NCBI RefSeq assembly: GCF_965638725.1
Contig: NC_134949.1
Coordinates: 121,581,794-121,645,793, forward strand
Length of the DNA stretch: 64,000 nucleotides
Source: Aptenodytes patagonicus
Lineage: Eukaryota; Chordata; Aves; Sphenisciformes; Spheniscidae
Reading direction: 5' to 3'
Part shown: piece after piece, positions 1 to 12,500 of the stretch
Layout: the number at the start of each line of letters is the position of its first letter
How positions within the stretch are numbered: the stretch's first letter is position 1
Made by a program: the position numbers and the translations under genes
The notes under the pieces: model-generated
Database searches by the model: none
The model's input: only the letters and a program-made list of their open reading frames with translations
What the model was told of the DNA's origin: nothing

Positions 1-521
1 GCTAAAAGAAATACAGATTATAAAACACTGGAGGGAGTAATTATTATTACATGTTACTTAAACTAATGGTAAAATTCCAGAGTGTTCTTTTAGCGAATGA
101 ATATACAACGTCAGCTTTGACTAAAGAACCATTGTAACAACAAAGAAAGAGTATGGAATTTTTTACATTAAATTCCCAAAGGCTGTTCAAAGAGAGTATA
201 CACAATATGAACAAACATGAAAGCAATGTGCATATTTTAGAAGGTCTATAGCTTATTTAAGCCGACAGTGAGGAAAATTAATTAGGAAAACAGAAAAAAA
301 AATTGCAATCATAAAACTCAGAGGATGCAATTCAGCCCATTAATAAAAAGAATCTACTGCAATAATTTATCCGGGACTGAGAGAACAGATACTAGAAGTA
401 CAGTCCTACAATACTTCATCGTATTTTCTCCCTCTCTTTAACTTATGCATTACCATACTGAATTATTATTTAAAGTAAGTTTTTGTTTAGATATCCAGAG
501 CAAATGAGAAGCAACTCTCAC
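1..521 (-). other. SCAF4: SCAF4 intron 16 (partial)
   Basis: AT-rich intronic sequence between the exon 16 donor and the window edge. No exon, repeat element or RNA gene recognised. Confidence 0.9.
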
Positions 522-3500
522 CTGTGGAGGAGGTACTGTTATTGGTGCAGGCATGGGAACGGGAATTGGAACAGGTAAAGCTTTAGGTATAGGTGACACT
601 GGTTCATTATGTGTAGCTTCTGCACCTCCATTTTGAGCTACTTCATTTTCAGACTTCTTGGGAATCCCCTTCCACTCTATACAAAAAAAAAAAAACCCAA
701 ACATACATGTATCAGCTCAGTAGAAGCGGACAAGTAGTCAAGTACTGCCATGTAAAACTACCATGCTTTGTGATGTTTACAAAAATGATGCAATTGAAAA
801 TATTCAGATAATGAGAAGCACAGAGCTAAGAAGCATTTAAACATATTTCTGACAATAAAAATTCCAAATTACTTTAAACACAGTACAGCAAATCACTGAA
901 ACATAGCAAGTAAATTTATTCCTTTCATTAGTCATTTAACAATTCTTTGCACTGACAGCATTTATACATGCCCATGACCCTGAAACATGTTATCTGTAAC
1001 AAAAACAGTAAGGCTGTTTTGGGACAAGCTTTCAACAGACCCATTCTATTGCTCTCGAGCAAGAAGGCAGCAGCTTTTTCACTAATTTGAGGAGTCACTT
1101 CTGAAAAAACAACATTTTCAAGTCTTGAACAAGGAAAAGGAGAATACAACAATAAAGAATCACAGCAAAGTAAGAGAAACATCAAATACAGCTTTAAACT
1201 CATTTTACAGAAGAAATATGGCTCCTATTGTTTGTCAGAACTTCCTGGGAAAAGACAGCTAAGCAGAAAAAAGGGATCAGTGAAGAGACATTATGGGAAA
1301 GAGAAAAACATTGAGAAGACTGGAACACATTGAGGTTATGTTTATCATTCGTTAGACTTTCATTTAAAATACACACTCAACTTATTTTTGTGTATTTATC
1401 ATGAAGAGATGCTACTATGAAGAATAACCATCACCTAATTAGGGCAAATTGGACAGAATGACAAAACCCTGAAATAACGTTTCAATAACTAGGCAGCACA
1501 CCACACTATGGTTAAAACCAACACAGTAGTCTAGAGTACCAATTCAAAGAACTTAAGGCAATTTCAATTTTTAAGTACTGCATTCATTTAATATTACTTT
1601 CAAAATCAAAAGTCAGCACACTAGCGACTATACTGATTTGAAGCCTGTAACTGATTTGAAGCTGCTGATTATAACAGGTGTCATTTTCTTAAATCAACCA
1701 TAGAAGTCTGATATTTTCACTGCTTACATACAAAATAACAACAATTCTATTAGGTCCCTATAAATACAAGACTTGCTAAAGGAACTGAAAATGTCAAAAA
1801 TGTGAAAACTATAGGCACTTTTTTTAGAAATTATAAAGTTGCAATCAGCTCAGTTGCTACACAAGTACTCCAAAGGTAGGCTCCTGTGCTAGGAGTGCCT
1901 TGCACAAACGGGGCGGGGAAGCTGGCTCTGGGACTAACAAGTAAAACACACCTGCATTGTGCATTACCATCAAGGGCAAACACCAGCGCAGCTGACAGGT
2001 CACCTGGTATTCACGTGCATTTTTAGCCCAGCCTCTTGTAACACAGCTGCACAACTCCTGATGAGGGACTGTCGTTAACTGCTTAGAGGCTCTCTCCAAT
2101 CTACTGGTTACACATGCTGCACTTCCTAGCCATTTCAAGGATTTTATATGCACCTCAGATTCATGAAAGTCAGCCACACCAACTTCAGGACACCAGCACA
2201 AAGGACAATTTTTAAAAGCATTTAAGAATGTAGCAATACTTTACCTGGACTAAGAGTTTCGTTGTCCAACATTCCTCCTTCACAGAAACTTTCAAGATCT
2301 TCAGGTTTCACTTTGTCCCATGGTATGTAAGTAACACCTAATTCTACATCCCAATACTGCTTGTAATCTGGCTTTATTCCTTTATTCAAAGCCCATGCAA
2401 TCTTGGGGGGGGAAAAGTATATGTAGTCAGTAAAATGTTTCCATTTTAAGGGATTTAATATTTAGTTCTCACAAAACAGCATTACCATTTGAGGCTAAAA
2501 AGCAAAAAGAATACTCTAATTGAAACAGCAGGAAAAATAGGTTAGTTACAAGACTCTGAAATAAGAGGGGTTTTTAAAGCAGACTTAGTTCTTATTTCTT
2601 GGCTTGACTCTTGCACACAATTTGTAAAAATGTATAAAGGCAGTTTCTTCAAATGTTCCCCAGTCACCGAGATTAATTCTATTTCCCTTCAGAGGACAGT
2701 GTCACACTCTAATATGATGTTCTACAAAAGGAAGAACTTCACTAATGAATGCGTTCTTCCTTATTTATTAGTACTCTTTGTAGGATTATCATATATAATT
2801 AAACTCGGTTATAAGACAAATAACCAGAAACAAGAAAAACATAGTTACAGTCCACTGTAATGACTAAAAGGACACCATTTTTGTTGGTTAAATAGACAAT
2901 TATTGGCAATCTTTCAAGGAAAGTGATACAAGTTCCACTAGTAACATTACGGAACAGGAAGAATACTTATCAAGAAAAAAATTAAATTTACAGAATACCA
3001 TATCCAGAATACATAAGTCTAAAATACCTAAAAGTCTAGAACAGATGAAAAAGGATTACAGTAGTTACAGTAACTTTAGAACAGCTTGACATTTTCCAAG
3101 AAGTACCTTTATAGATTTCTGATTGACTTTGAAGTTTCCTCGGCTCAGTTTTTGTAGGGCACGGTAAGCATCTTGTCTGTGAACCATTACAATATAGGCA
3201 CATCCTCTAGGCGGTATCATCTGTTTGTATTTTAAGAAAAAAAAATTGGTTTTGCTAGCACATTAGCGAAGTAATGAACAACATACAAGTGTTCAATTAC
3301 AGTAAGCTGGAACATCAGCAGGTGTTCCAAAAAGGACTATGGAAGTATGAAAGAGAATGTTCGTTTAAGAGGCTAAGATAGCCATTATCTTCTGGAAATA
3401 CAAATTTCTAGTAAATTAAGATCAACTTCTTATGTGGAAAGTTTTTAACTCTATTCCGTGTGAGAGTATGGACAACCGTTGTATATTCAATCCTTTAAAA

Positions 3501-6500
3501 TTGTTAAACAGTAGTGTTCATGTAAATGCTGTGATCTGGCAATTAGTTACTTTGTTGGAAGAAACAAGACACTTTAATACCCCACTTCATTCCATATACC
3601 ACAAGCTGCCAGCTGTACCTCCACATTCAGTTTTATCTGCAGTTTTGTAGTAATTTTTATTATTTGTAATGCATTTGAGAAAAAACTTCTGTGTTGTTTT
3701 ACAAAATTTGGGAATAGGAAGAAAATTACAGTCACTTCTTTTTGTTTGTTTGTTTAAATGAAATTTTATAGCTACTGGAACAGCTATCATTTATATATAA
3801 AAATATCCTTAAATACAGCAAAGCCTAACAATAGTTCTCCATGTTTATGACTAAAATGACAGAAGAGAAACAAGAACACCAGCTGAGAGTCCACATCTCT
3901 ATAATCAAACAAAATGGAGCAGACAAGGAACTCAGTAGCACAGTATGTAATTCTGTACCCATCTCCTCAATAGCTCTTTCTCATTCAGTTCCCTCCAGAG
4001 AAAGCACGATTTTTATGAAAATGGGATAATCTTTTGTATTACTCCAAAAGCATTTTTAAATTGCAAGAAACTAAAGCAACTGCCTTCTTGTTTTTCTACA
4101 AAGCAGCCAAATGAATTGAGTTTACACGTTAGAAAACACAACCATATAGGAAATGAGAGCTCTTGACTCTCTTGAACATATCAAAAATAACGCTATCTTA
4201 AAACAATCTGAAAAGACTTTTTGTAACCAAGGCACAGCAAAGTAGCTTACGCTGCACTATTCATACTTACATTTATTGATTCAATTGGGCCAAACTCCTC
4301 CAAAAGACTTCCAACATCCTGCTGAGTTGTCCTTTTGTCAAGTTGTCCTACCCAAAGCGTAGTACTACAAACTACAATCAAAGAATTAACACAGATTGTA
4401 AGAGCACTTGGAAATACACATTTCACAAGCCAGAATGTCAAAATAGTCATTTCAAAATAGTCAGTTATTCAAATGAAAAAACCAGCTGATATTAAAATAC
4501 ATATTTTAATCTTTAGGAGTGTTTGACAGAAACCTCTTTTTCTTGCCTGCCTGGAGCTGCGTTAACAGTTAACCACAGCAACTACATCAGAATCACTGTT
4601 AGAGTGCACTCACTAAGCAGCTCTCGCGTTAACTAATATTGAAGTGACCTGCAAGTTCTGATGATCATGAGCTTTGCAAATGATCATAAAAAGGAAAAAT
4701 ATGCTTTGCTGCTAACAATGCTCCATGAAATATCACAACACATACAGTGGGTATTTCACAGCTAGGTAACTCACTCTGCTTAGTATGAAATCCAAGCCAC
4801 AGGCCACCATCGCAAGTTATGGATGGTACTTACTGGCAAGATGATAATTAGATTGTTTATGGTGATACAGCTACTACTAGCAATATTTTTCCTCCAGAAT
4901 GTGGTGACAATCAACTACGATGAGTAACCAAACTTTTAACCTCTTCAGTGACCTATTCAGTGCCATTTCTTTCTATGGTTAAGTGAAAAATTATTGACAC
5001 AAGCTTTTTCTTTCAAGAAAGAGTAAGCGACATGCTTATCTCGCTTCAAGCTTCAAGGTAATAAAAACAGCAGATGAGCTCAAAGTATCACATTCACTGA
5101 AGACTACTATAGCAACATTTAATACTCATCTATGTTTTCCCCACTAGGTGATACAAAACTGCAAACCTAAAAAGCATTAGGTGACAGAATCTGGGGAGAT
5201 GTTGGCAAAAGCATATCTTACACCACTGCCAGTAAGCTTTTAATGAACAGCTACTAAGTCTTTGCAGTCCTTTTAAACTAATGGTATTGTCATTCACAAG
5301 GTTTTGGCTAATTAAAACTCCATAGTTTTTGTCCCTCATATAAAAAAGAATGTTCTCATTTTACTTGATGACTCCAGAGAAGATTCCACACTCTCCAGGA
5401 ATATTCAGAAGACAACTACTACATTTTGTCTATAAACACAGGCAAAGCCAGGATTATTTCAGATATCCGAACATTAGCCTGTGTGTTTTCCAGGTCAAAG
5501 CTCCCCTCCAGGTTTGAGAGACACACAACATTGAATCATTAGAAAAATCGTAATAATGTACTCAACTTCTTGTTGCTCAATCTGCTTCACCTTTTATGTC
5601 TCGAAGGAAGGAAAAGAAAAACATGGTGTTCCAGCTTTTTCTTTCCTCATTTTACAGCCAAAATATTTCTGACTTGGAGATATTCCAAAAATGCCAAATT
5701 GTCTACTATGAGTAAAGGAAGTACAGGGATGTGTGGTGAATTTAATTCTTACCAGCTTTACAACAGTTCAGAAAATAAATCAGAGTTCAGTTTACTTTTG
5801 TTCTGTTTGGATGAGTCTTGGAACCCACATCAAATAGCATTAAACCCAAGAAAAAGAAACAAAAAAATTAAAAAAACCCCACACACATGAGATTAAGAGT
5901 TGTCTTCTAGGATATTCTGAGCAGGTATCATATACTGAAGGTAACTGGACTTGTCAACATTAAATTTTAAAAAAAAGTCTAATAGATACAAGAAGTGTAT
6001 TTCTTCGACATTTACAGTTTTTCTGAAATGTTGTCTTCTTAGTATTCTATTTTACATAGGCATAGTATCTACTGTAAGATCTTCAACTTCACAGAACTCT
6101 AAAATTCATTAAAGAAAATACTGGGCACAGACAAAAAAGTTCCATACATGAACCAGGAAGATGTTGAGCATCTGAAAAATGGTATTACAAGAATTTGCAG
6201 AGTTATGTCAACAGTAAAGAGAAAGAATAAACTTACCACTAACAGTTTCTGATTTGATCTGAGGAAGGCCTTTTGACCTGCGTTCTCTCTCCCTCTCACG
6301 TTCACGTCTTTCTTGTGACCGAGACTTAGGAGAGTGTCGGCGTCTATCCCTGGACCGAGATCGAGATCGACGATGACGTGACCTCCGAGATCTGGAGCCA
6401 GATCTTGAACGTCTCCTTTTAGGTGACCTAGTTTAAACCAACAACCATTTATGTTCCATCTTTCTGACCCAGACATTGACAGATAGATAACTATTTCAGG

Positions 6501-9500
6501 TATCTATTTAAATAATCAGGCAAGAGTTCAGGCAATAAAAAAAATAAATAAATCCAAGTTCATTCACGTGCATTTAGAACTAGAATAAACTATTACAGTA
6601 GCTTATTAATGCACTCCAGCTGAACAGTTGATTGTTTTCCAATTTATCTTCTATTAATTTTGTATTGAAGTTGACTACCACAACTATGTCCACGTTAACA
6701 CAGAAAAAAAATTACATCTGCTTAAATGAGGAAAATGTTTATTGCTTTTACAAAAGAATGACTAAAAAAGAGATTAAAAAAAAAATTCTGCCAGTTAAAT
6801 TGTATTTTACATCATGTTCAAGTTCTAAACCACGCAAGGTCTGGAAGACAGAGTAAACCTTCAAAAAACTCATATGAAATTTGGCAGAGAAGACTCATAG
6901 CTAGCTTTGCTTTAATACTGGAGCCAGATTTGTTAGGTCAGCTGAGACATGTGAAATACTGCCTCTGTGACAGGCAAAGTCCCATAGTTCACTGGATCAC
7001 AGATTTCTTTGTAAGAAAAGTGTCTTTAGAGCACAGACAAAATTAAACTATCATAATCTGCTTCCCTAAAATTTACTCAGTACTGTTGGGCATGGAAATT
7101 ACTCTCTACTAATAAAAGAGAACTGTATAGATAACCAATTTTCCTTAGAAGGCAGACGACTTCAGGGGTTCACACATCTTAGGAGTCACTAATCTGTTTC
7201 TCATTACCACTGCACTGAAGTACATACAACATTTAGCTGTATTTATACACAATGCCCCTCAGAGGTAAGAGATTGAAAGGGTCTCTTTTTTCCTCTCTTC
7301 CAGAAAGGGAATTCAAGTAAAGCCCTTGACAGTTTCGACTTTACCAAGAAATTTCACTACTGTTGTCCATACAGAGAATAATACGCAGACAGTAATTTCT
7401 TGTAATTAATCCTTAGATTAAATTGAAATGGACTCTTTTGCTACATGTGTCTTCTGGCATTTAGTCATAGAATCCAACTTGTACAGCACAACTGGGCACT
7501 TACAAGAAACAACCCCAAAGGAAGTATGCCGAGTGGGGCACCCAAGAAGCCAACTCGAAATACAGGTAAGAGGACTATGTCCTAAGGCACTGAAAATGAG
7601 CTCCACCAATAGTTCAAGGAGTTAGCTCACCTCTCAGCTATTTACTGTCATCTCAGTTAGAAGTTACCACCCCCACAGTAGATTTGGCAGCACAGCACCA
7701 GATTCTCTGAGCTCCAGATAATCAGCATAACTCTCCTCAGTACTCCGTACAGAATTAGTAAAGCATTTTCAAGTCTTTGGACATGACACACTTAAGCTCC
7801 TTATGTTAAAATCCAATACTTGATATAATACATACCCTCACTATAAGAACTTTCACTAATTTAGAACCACAGAATCATAGAATAGAATCATAGAATAGTT
7901 TGGGTTGGAAGGGACCTCTAAAGGTCATCTAGTCCAACCCCCCTGCTGTGGGCAAGGACATCTTCAACTAGATCAGGTTGCTCAGGGCCCCGTCCAACCT
8001 GACCTTGAATGCTTCCAGGGATGGGGCATCCACCACCTCTCTGGGCAACCTGGGCCAGCGTCGCACCACCCTCAGCATAAAAAATGTCTTCCTTGTATCT
8101 AGTCTAAATCTACCCCCCTTTAGTTTAAAGCCATTCCCCCTTGTCCTGTCACAACAGGCCCTGCTAGAAAGTCTGCCACCATCTTTTTTTATAAGCCCCC
8201 TTTAAGTACTGATAGGCTGCAATAAGGTCTTCCCAAAGCCTTCTCTTCTCTAGGCTGAACAACCCCAACTCTCTCAGCCTTTCTTCACAGGAGAGGTGTT
8301 CCATCCCCCTGATCATTTTTGTGACCCTCCTCTGGATCCACTCCAACAGGTCCATGTCTTTCTTATGCTGAGGGCTCCAGAGCTGGACACAGTACTCCAG
8401 GTGGGGTCTCACCAGAGCAGAGGGGCAGAATCCCCTCCCTCGACCTGCTGGCCACACTGCTTTTGATGCAGCCCAGGATATGATTGGCCTTCTGGGCTGC
8501 AAGTGCACATTGCTGGCTCATGTCCAGCTTTTCATCCACCAGTACCCCCAAGTCCTGCTCGGCAGGGCTGCTCTCAATCCCTTCATCCCCCAGCCTGTAT
8601 TGATACTGGGGGTTGCCCCGACCCAGGTGCAGGGCTTTGCGCTTGGCATTGTTAAACCTCATGAAGTTCACACAGGCCCACTTCTTGAGCTTGTCCAGGT
8701 GCCTCTGGATGGCATCCCATCCCTCTGGCATGTCAACCACACGACTCAGCTTGGTGTCATCTGCAAACTTGCTGAGGGTGCGCTCGATCCCACTGTCTAT
8801 GCCATTGGGTAATTTACCTCGATGCAGATCTAGATCTTGACTTTCTGTTGTCAGAAACATGCCGTTTTCCCTCTTGAATAGGTGGCTGTTCCACTTCCAT
8901 ATCCTAAAATATTAAGTTGACTGGGTGAGTAGCGCAAGCATTTTATTTCATTTTATGCCTAGAGGAATTACGTAACAGCACTAAAATTGCATTGAATATT
9001 CACATATGTGAAATTAAAATGTAATGCAACTCTCCTCAGAAGCTTCACCAATACTTCGTAGTCACTAATAGGGAGACAGTCAGGTATTAAATGAACTTAA
9101 TACAACCACTGCAAAACCAGAATAATTTACACAAAATTCTCATTTTCAATTTGCAAATTATTGTTTTTCCACATTTTAGTCAATTTCCGCACCGCATATA
9201 TCTCCACAGAATATGATTATATTCCTTAGAGTCAGTCAGTGGATCTTGCTCTGTCATCAAAATCACAGGCAAAGTAAGATCTACTAGAAAACTTTTCTCC
9301 AAGATGTTATAGGAAACTACTTCAAGCCATATATATAAGTAAATTACAAAACAATAAATTTTAAGAATGAAGCAGTTAAGTCATCAAAACAATACATAAA
9401 ATGTAAGAACCTGCTTAAAAAAAAACAAAAACAGTAAGTTCAACACAGCTCTTCCTTCCTACCCCAAATCCTCTACAGCTTCCCACTCCAGAACATACTG

Positions 9501-12500
9501 TGTCCTGCCTAAACTTTAAGTAGTCTTCATGATGCGACCCTGGCAGGGAACATCCAAACAAGCAATCTCTCAGAATGTACTGATTCAACAGAATTCAAGA
9601 CTAAAAAACTAATTACAAAGATACTCTTGAGAATTGTCCCTTTATTCCAAGCAGGAAGCAAGAACTTATTTCTAGAATCTGTGACATCACAGGTCACCAC
9701 ATAAAGACAGCTTGGTACCATCTCTATTTCTCATTTTAGGATTTCATTTTCTTGGAACAAAAGAGGCAAATATATTCAACTTTTTCTTTTTTTTAAATAC
9801 AGGCTCATAAATAGACTTGCTCTTTGATTTATTCTTAATAGCAGCCAGTTACCAAACCAACAATATCCTCCAAAATCTTAGGAAGAGAGAGGTGTTTACA
9901 AACACTTGGATTTTTTTTAAACTTTTACAGACATCTGAGTCCATTTCCACTATATTAGCTATATACTAGGCCCTTAAAAATTAACTTTCCCACAGTTTCT
10001 CTCTAGAATGAGATTGCATTGTTAGAATTCCATGGAACAAAATATTCCTGAAGCATGATGGGGACAGGAAAGGGAGGATGAGGGAAAGTGAGAAGCGGAA
10101 GGACAAAATGCAATCCAAAGTCTTTCACAAAAGGAGGCATAAAGCATACATATGCTAGTTTTGCTAGACTTCTGAAATACCAGATTTGTCATGTAGCACT
10201 GCAGCTATCCAACGTTCTCTCAGATGAGCTACCCTCACATCCATGGTTATCATGAAATTTCCTCTCCTGAACTAACTATAGTTAATATATATATTATATA
10301 TATAAAAAATATATATAATATATAGAAAAAAACTATACACATTTGAGAAAGACATGCATTAGAGCATTTAAGTTTGTTTACTGCAAGGGGTCCTCACCTG
10401 CTGATGTGGTTTTTGCATGTGTGATTCACTCTGTACTGGAAAAGGAGACTGAAAAGTTTGCTGCACAGGTGCTGTTGGTGGAATCACAGGCTGAGCCATG
10501 GGTGGAAACTGCGGGGTAGGCAGGAGACCAAAACCTGGCATTTGCCCATTAGGAGGAAGCGGAACCTTTGAAGAAGCAAAAAACCACAAAAACTTCCAGT
10601 TAGGAAAAAAAATTACATGAGCTTTCCCAGTTTGCTAAAGTAGAATTGTATCTCTGCTCCAAAGTCACAATAAAAGACCAGAAGCCCAAGAAAGATTAAG
10701 TAGGTCAAGTGTTTAAGTGTATAAAATAAAAATCTTGTTCTTCAAAGCTTGACTGGAAGAGAGAACAAAAATATGTTTCTTGGGGAAGTTGGAGGGCTAA
10801 GCTATATTCACTCTTCACTAATAGGTACACTGCTTCCTTACTTCTGCGCCAAAGAAAACAACAAAAGATAGAAAACATAACACAACAGAGGGACAAGGGA
10901 AAACCCTGAAGTTACCTGGTGACGCATTGGATCCTGTTGTATTCCCATCATTCGCTGCTGAAAAGGATCCATATTTGGGAGTTGAGGAAATACTGGCTGT
11001 TGTATACCTTCTCCTGGAAATCCACTAAAACCAGTAATAGTTTGGTGAGACAAGTCAGTAGATACACAGATTTTTTGCCTTTATTTTACGTATTTCTATG
11101 CACATTTACACATTCTTGCTTCAAATTTAGACAGAAAAATTATCTTTATTACGAACCCATTTCCTCTCTAAAAAGTGAAAACAAAAAAAGGAGAAAGAGT
11201 GGCTTCCTTATCTTTTCTCCACTGTAAGAGTAGTCCTTTAACATTTAAAGAAATGCTACATAAAGGTTTAAGCCTCTCTTCCCCCTGTACTTAAATGATC
11301 TTGCTAAAGATCTCAGTCTATGGAAATTTTTCATGAAGGTTGTCTGCCTCAAGCTAACTTTCCTCCTTTCCAGTTCCTCTTTTGGGAACAAAAGAAGTAA
11401 GCCTTTTCCTCAAGGAAAATAAACTGGCCATACTTTTGCTGGGAAAAAAAACTTTGGTTTGGGAGGAATTTAGGGCAGAGGAGAAAGGGATATGTATATC
11501 ACACAAGGATTACAGTAATGCCATTCACTTCCCGATTCAACACACAGAATGGACAGTGCTCAGGGAATTAATGAGGTCTGTGCAGTTAATAGGACCTGTT
11601 TACAGGATGCAGTTTGTGTAAGAAACTGAACAGGATTTCAGGAAGATAAAGGAATTTCGTGGTGATGTGAAATGGAACTTTGTAGTATTTTAAGACACAG
11701 GTGCCATACAATTCTTAGATGATTCTGGACAGATCAGTTTTTCATATAGAGCATTACTGATTTTGTGTGCCCAAAATGAGACTACTGGAATCCAATCTTC
11801 AGAGGCATCTTACACAACTGTAAGGTAATAAGGACAGAGGCTTTGAAGTGCTACAAACAGAACATAAACATGCTGAAAAGCCTAGTCCAACGATCTCTAG
11901 TTGGGCATACACAAGCAGTGCTTATGTTTGACCTACCTCATCTTTCTGTACTCCAGAGTTCCATCTGTATTATAGGGAAAATACTACCAATTTACTTTAA
12001 AGGCATTTTAATTAACCAATACTTGTGGAACATTAAAGTGCTCAAGGTGATAAACACAGTAAGAAAGCTAATGACAAAGTTAGTGATTCTGTTTTTCAGA
12101 GCAGGGTTTGGATGGCATATACAGAAAGTAAGACATGGGGCCACATACTGAAGCAGGGAAAAAAGAAATATTGACTAACCCAGGTATTGAGCACCATCCA
12201 GCCTGTGCACTGAATGAGAGAGAGGTCCTGTGGAAAAAACTAGTATGTGATCATGTAATTTAAGACTTTATCATAATGCATATCAAAAGGGAAACAGGAG
12301 TCTGAGTTAGTTTGCGTGGGTATTTAATGTTTGAGAACGTAAAGCTGCAAAGCCAATTTTAATTTTTTAAATAGTTAAAACTACCACAATATTTGGAATA
12401 GCATCACTTCCCCAGCCAGCAAAGCAATCCAGCTGATTGATTACTAACAATGCCCTGACACACTCAGTTGTGCAATAAAAACATGGAACTCATCTTGAAA

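Noticed and set aside
8480-8840. Plus-strand open frames of 75-110 codons
   Set aside because: Antisense shadows of the CR1 copy in SCAF4 intron 11.
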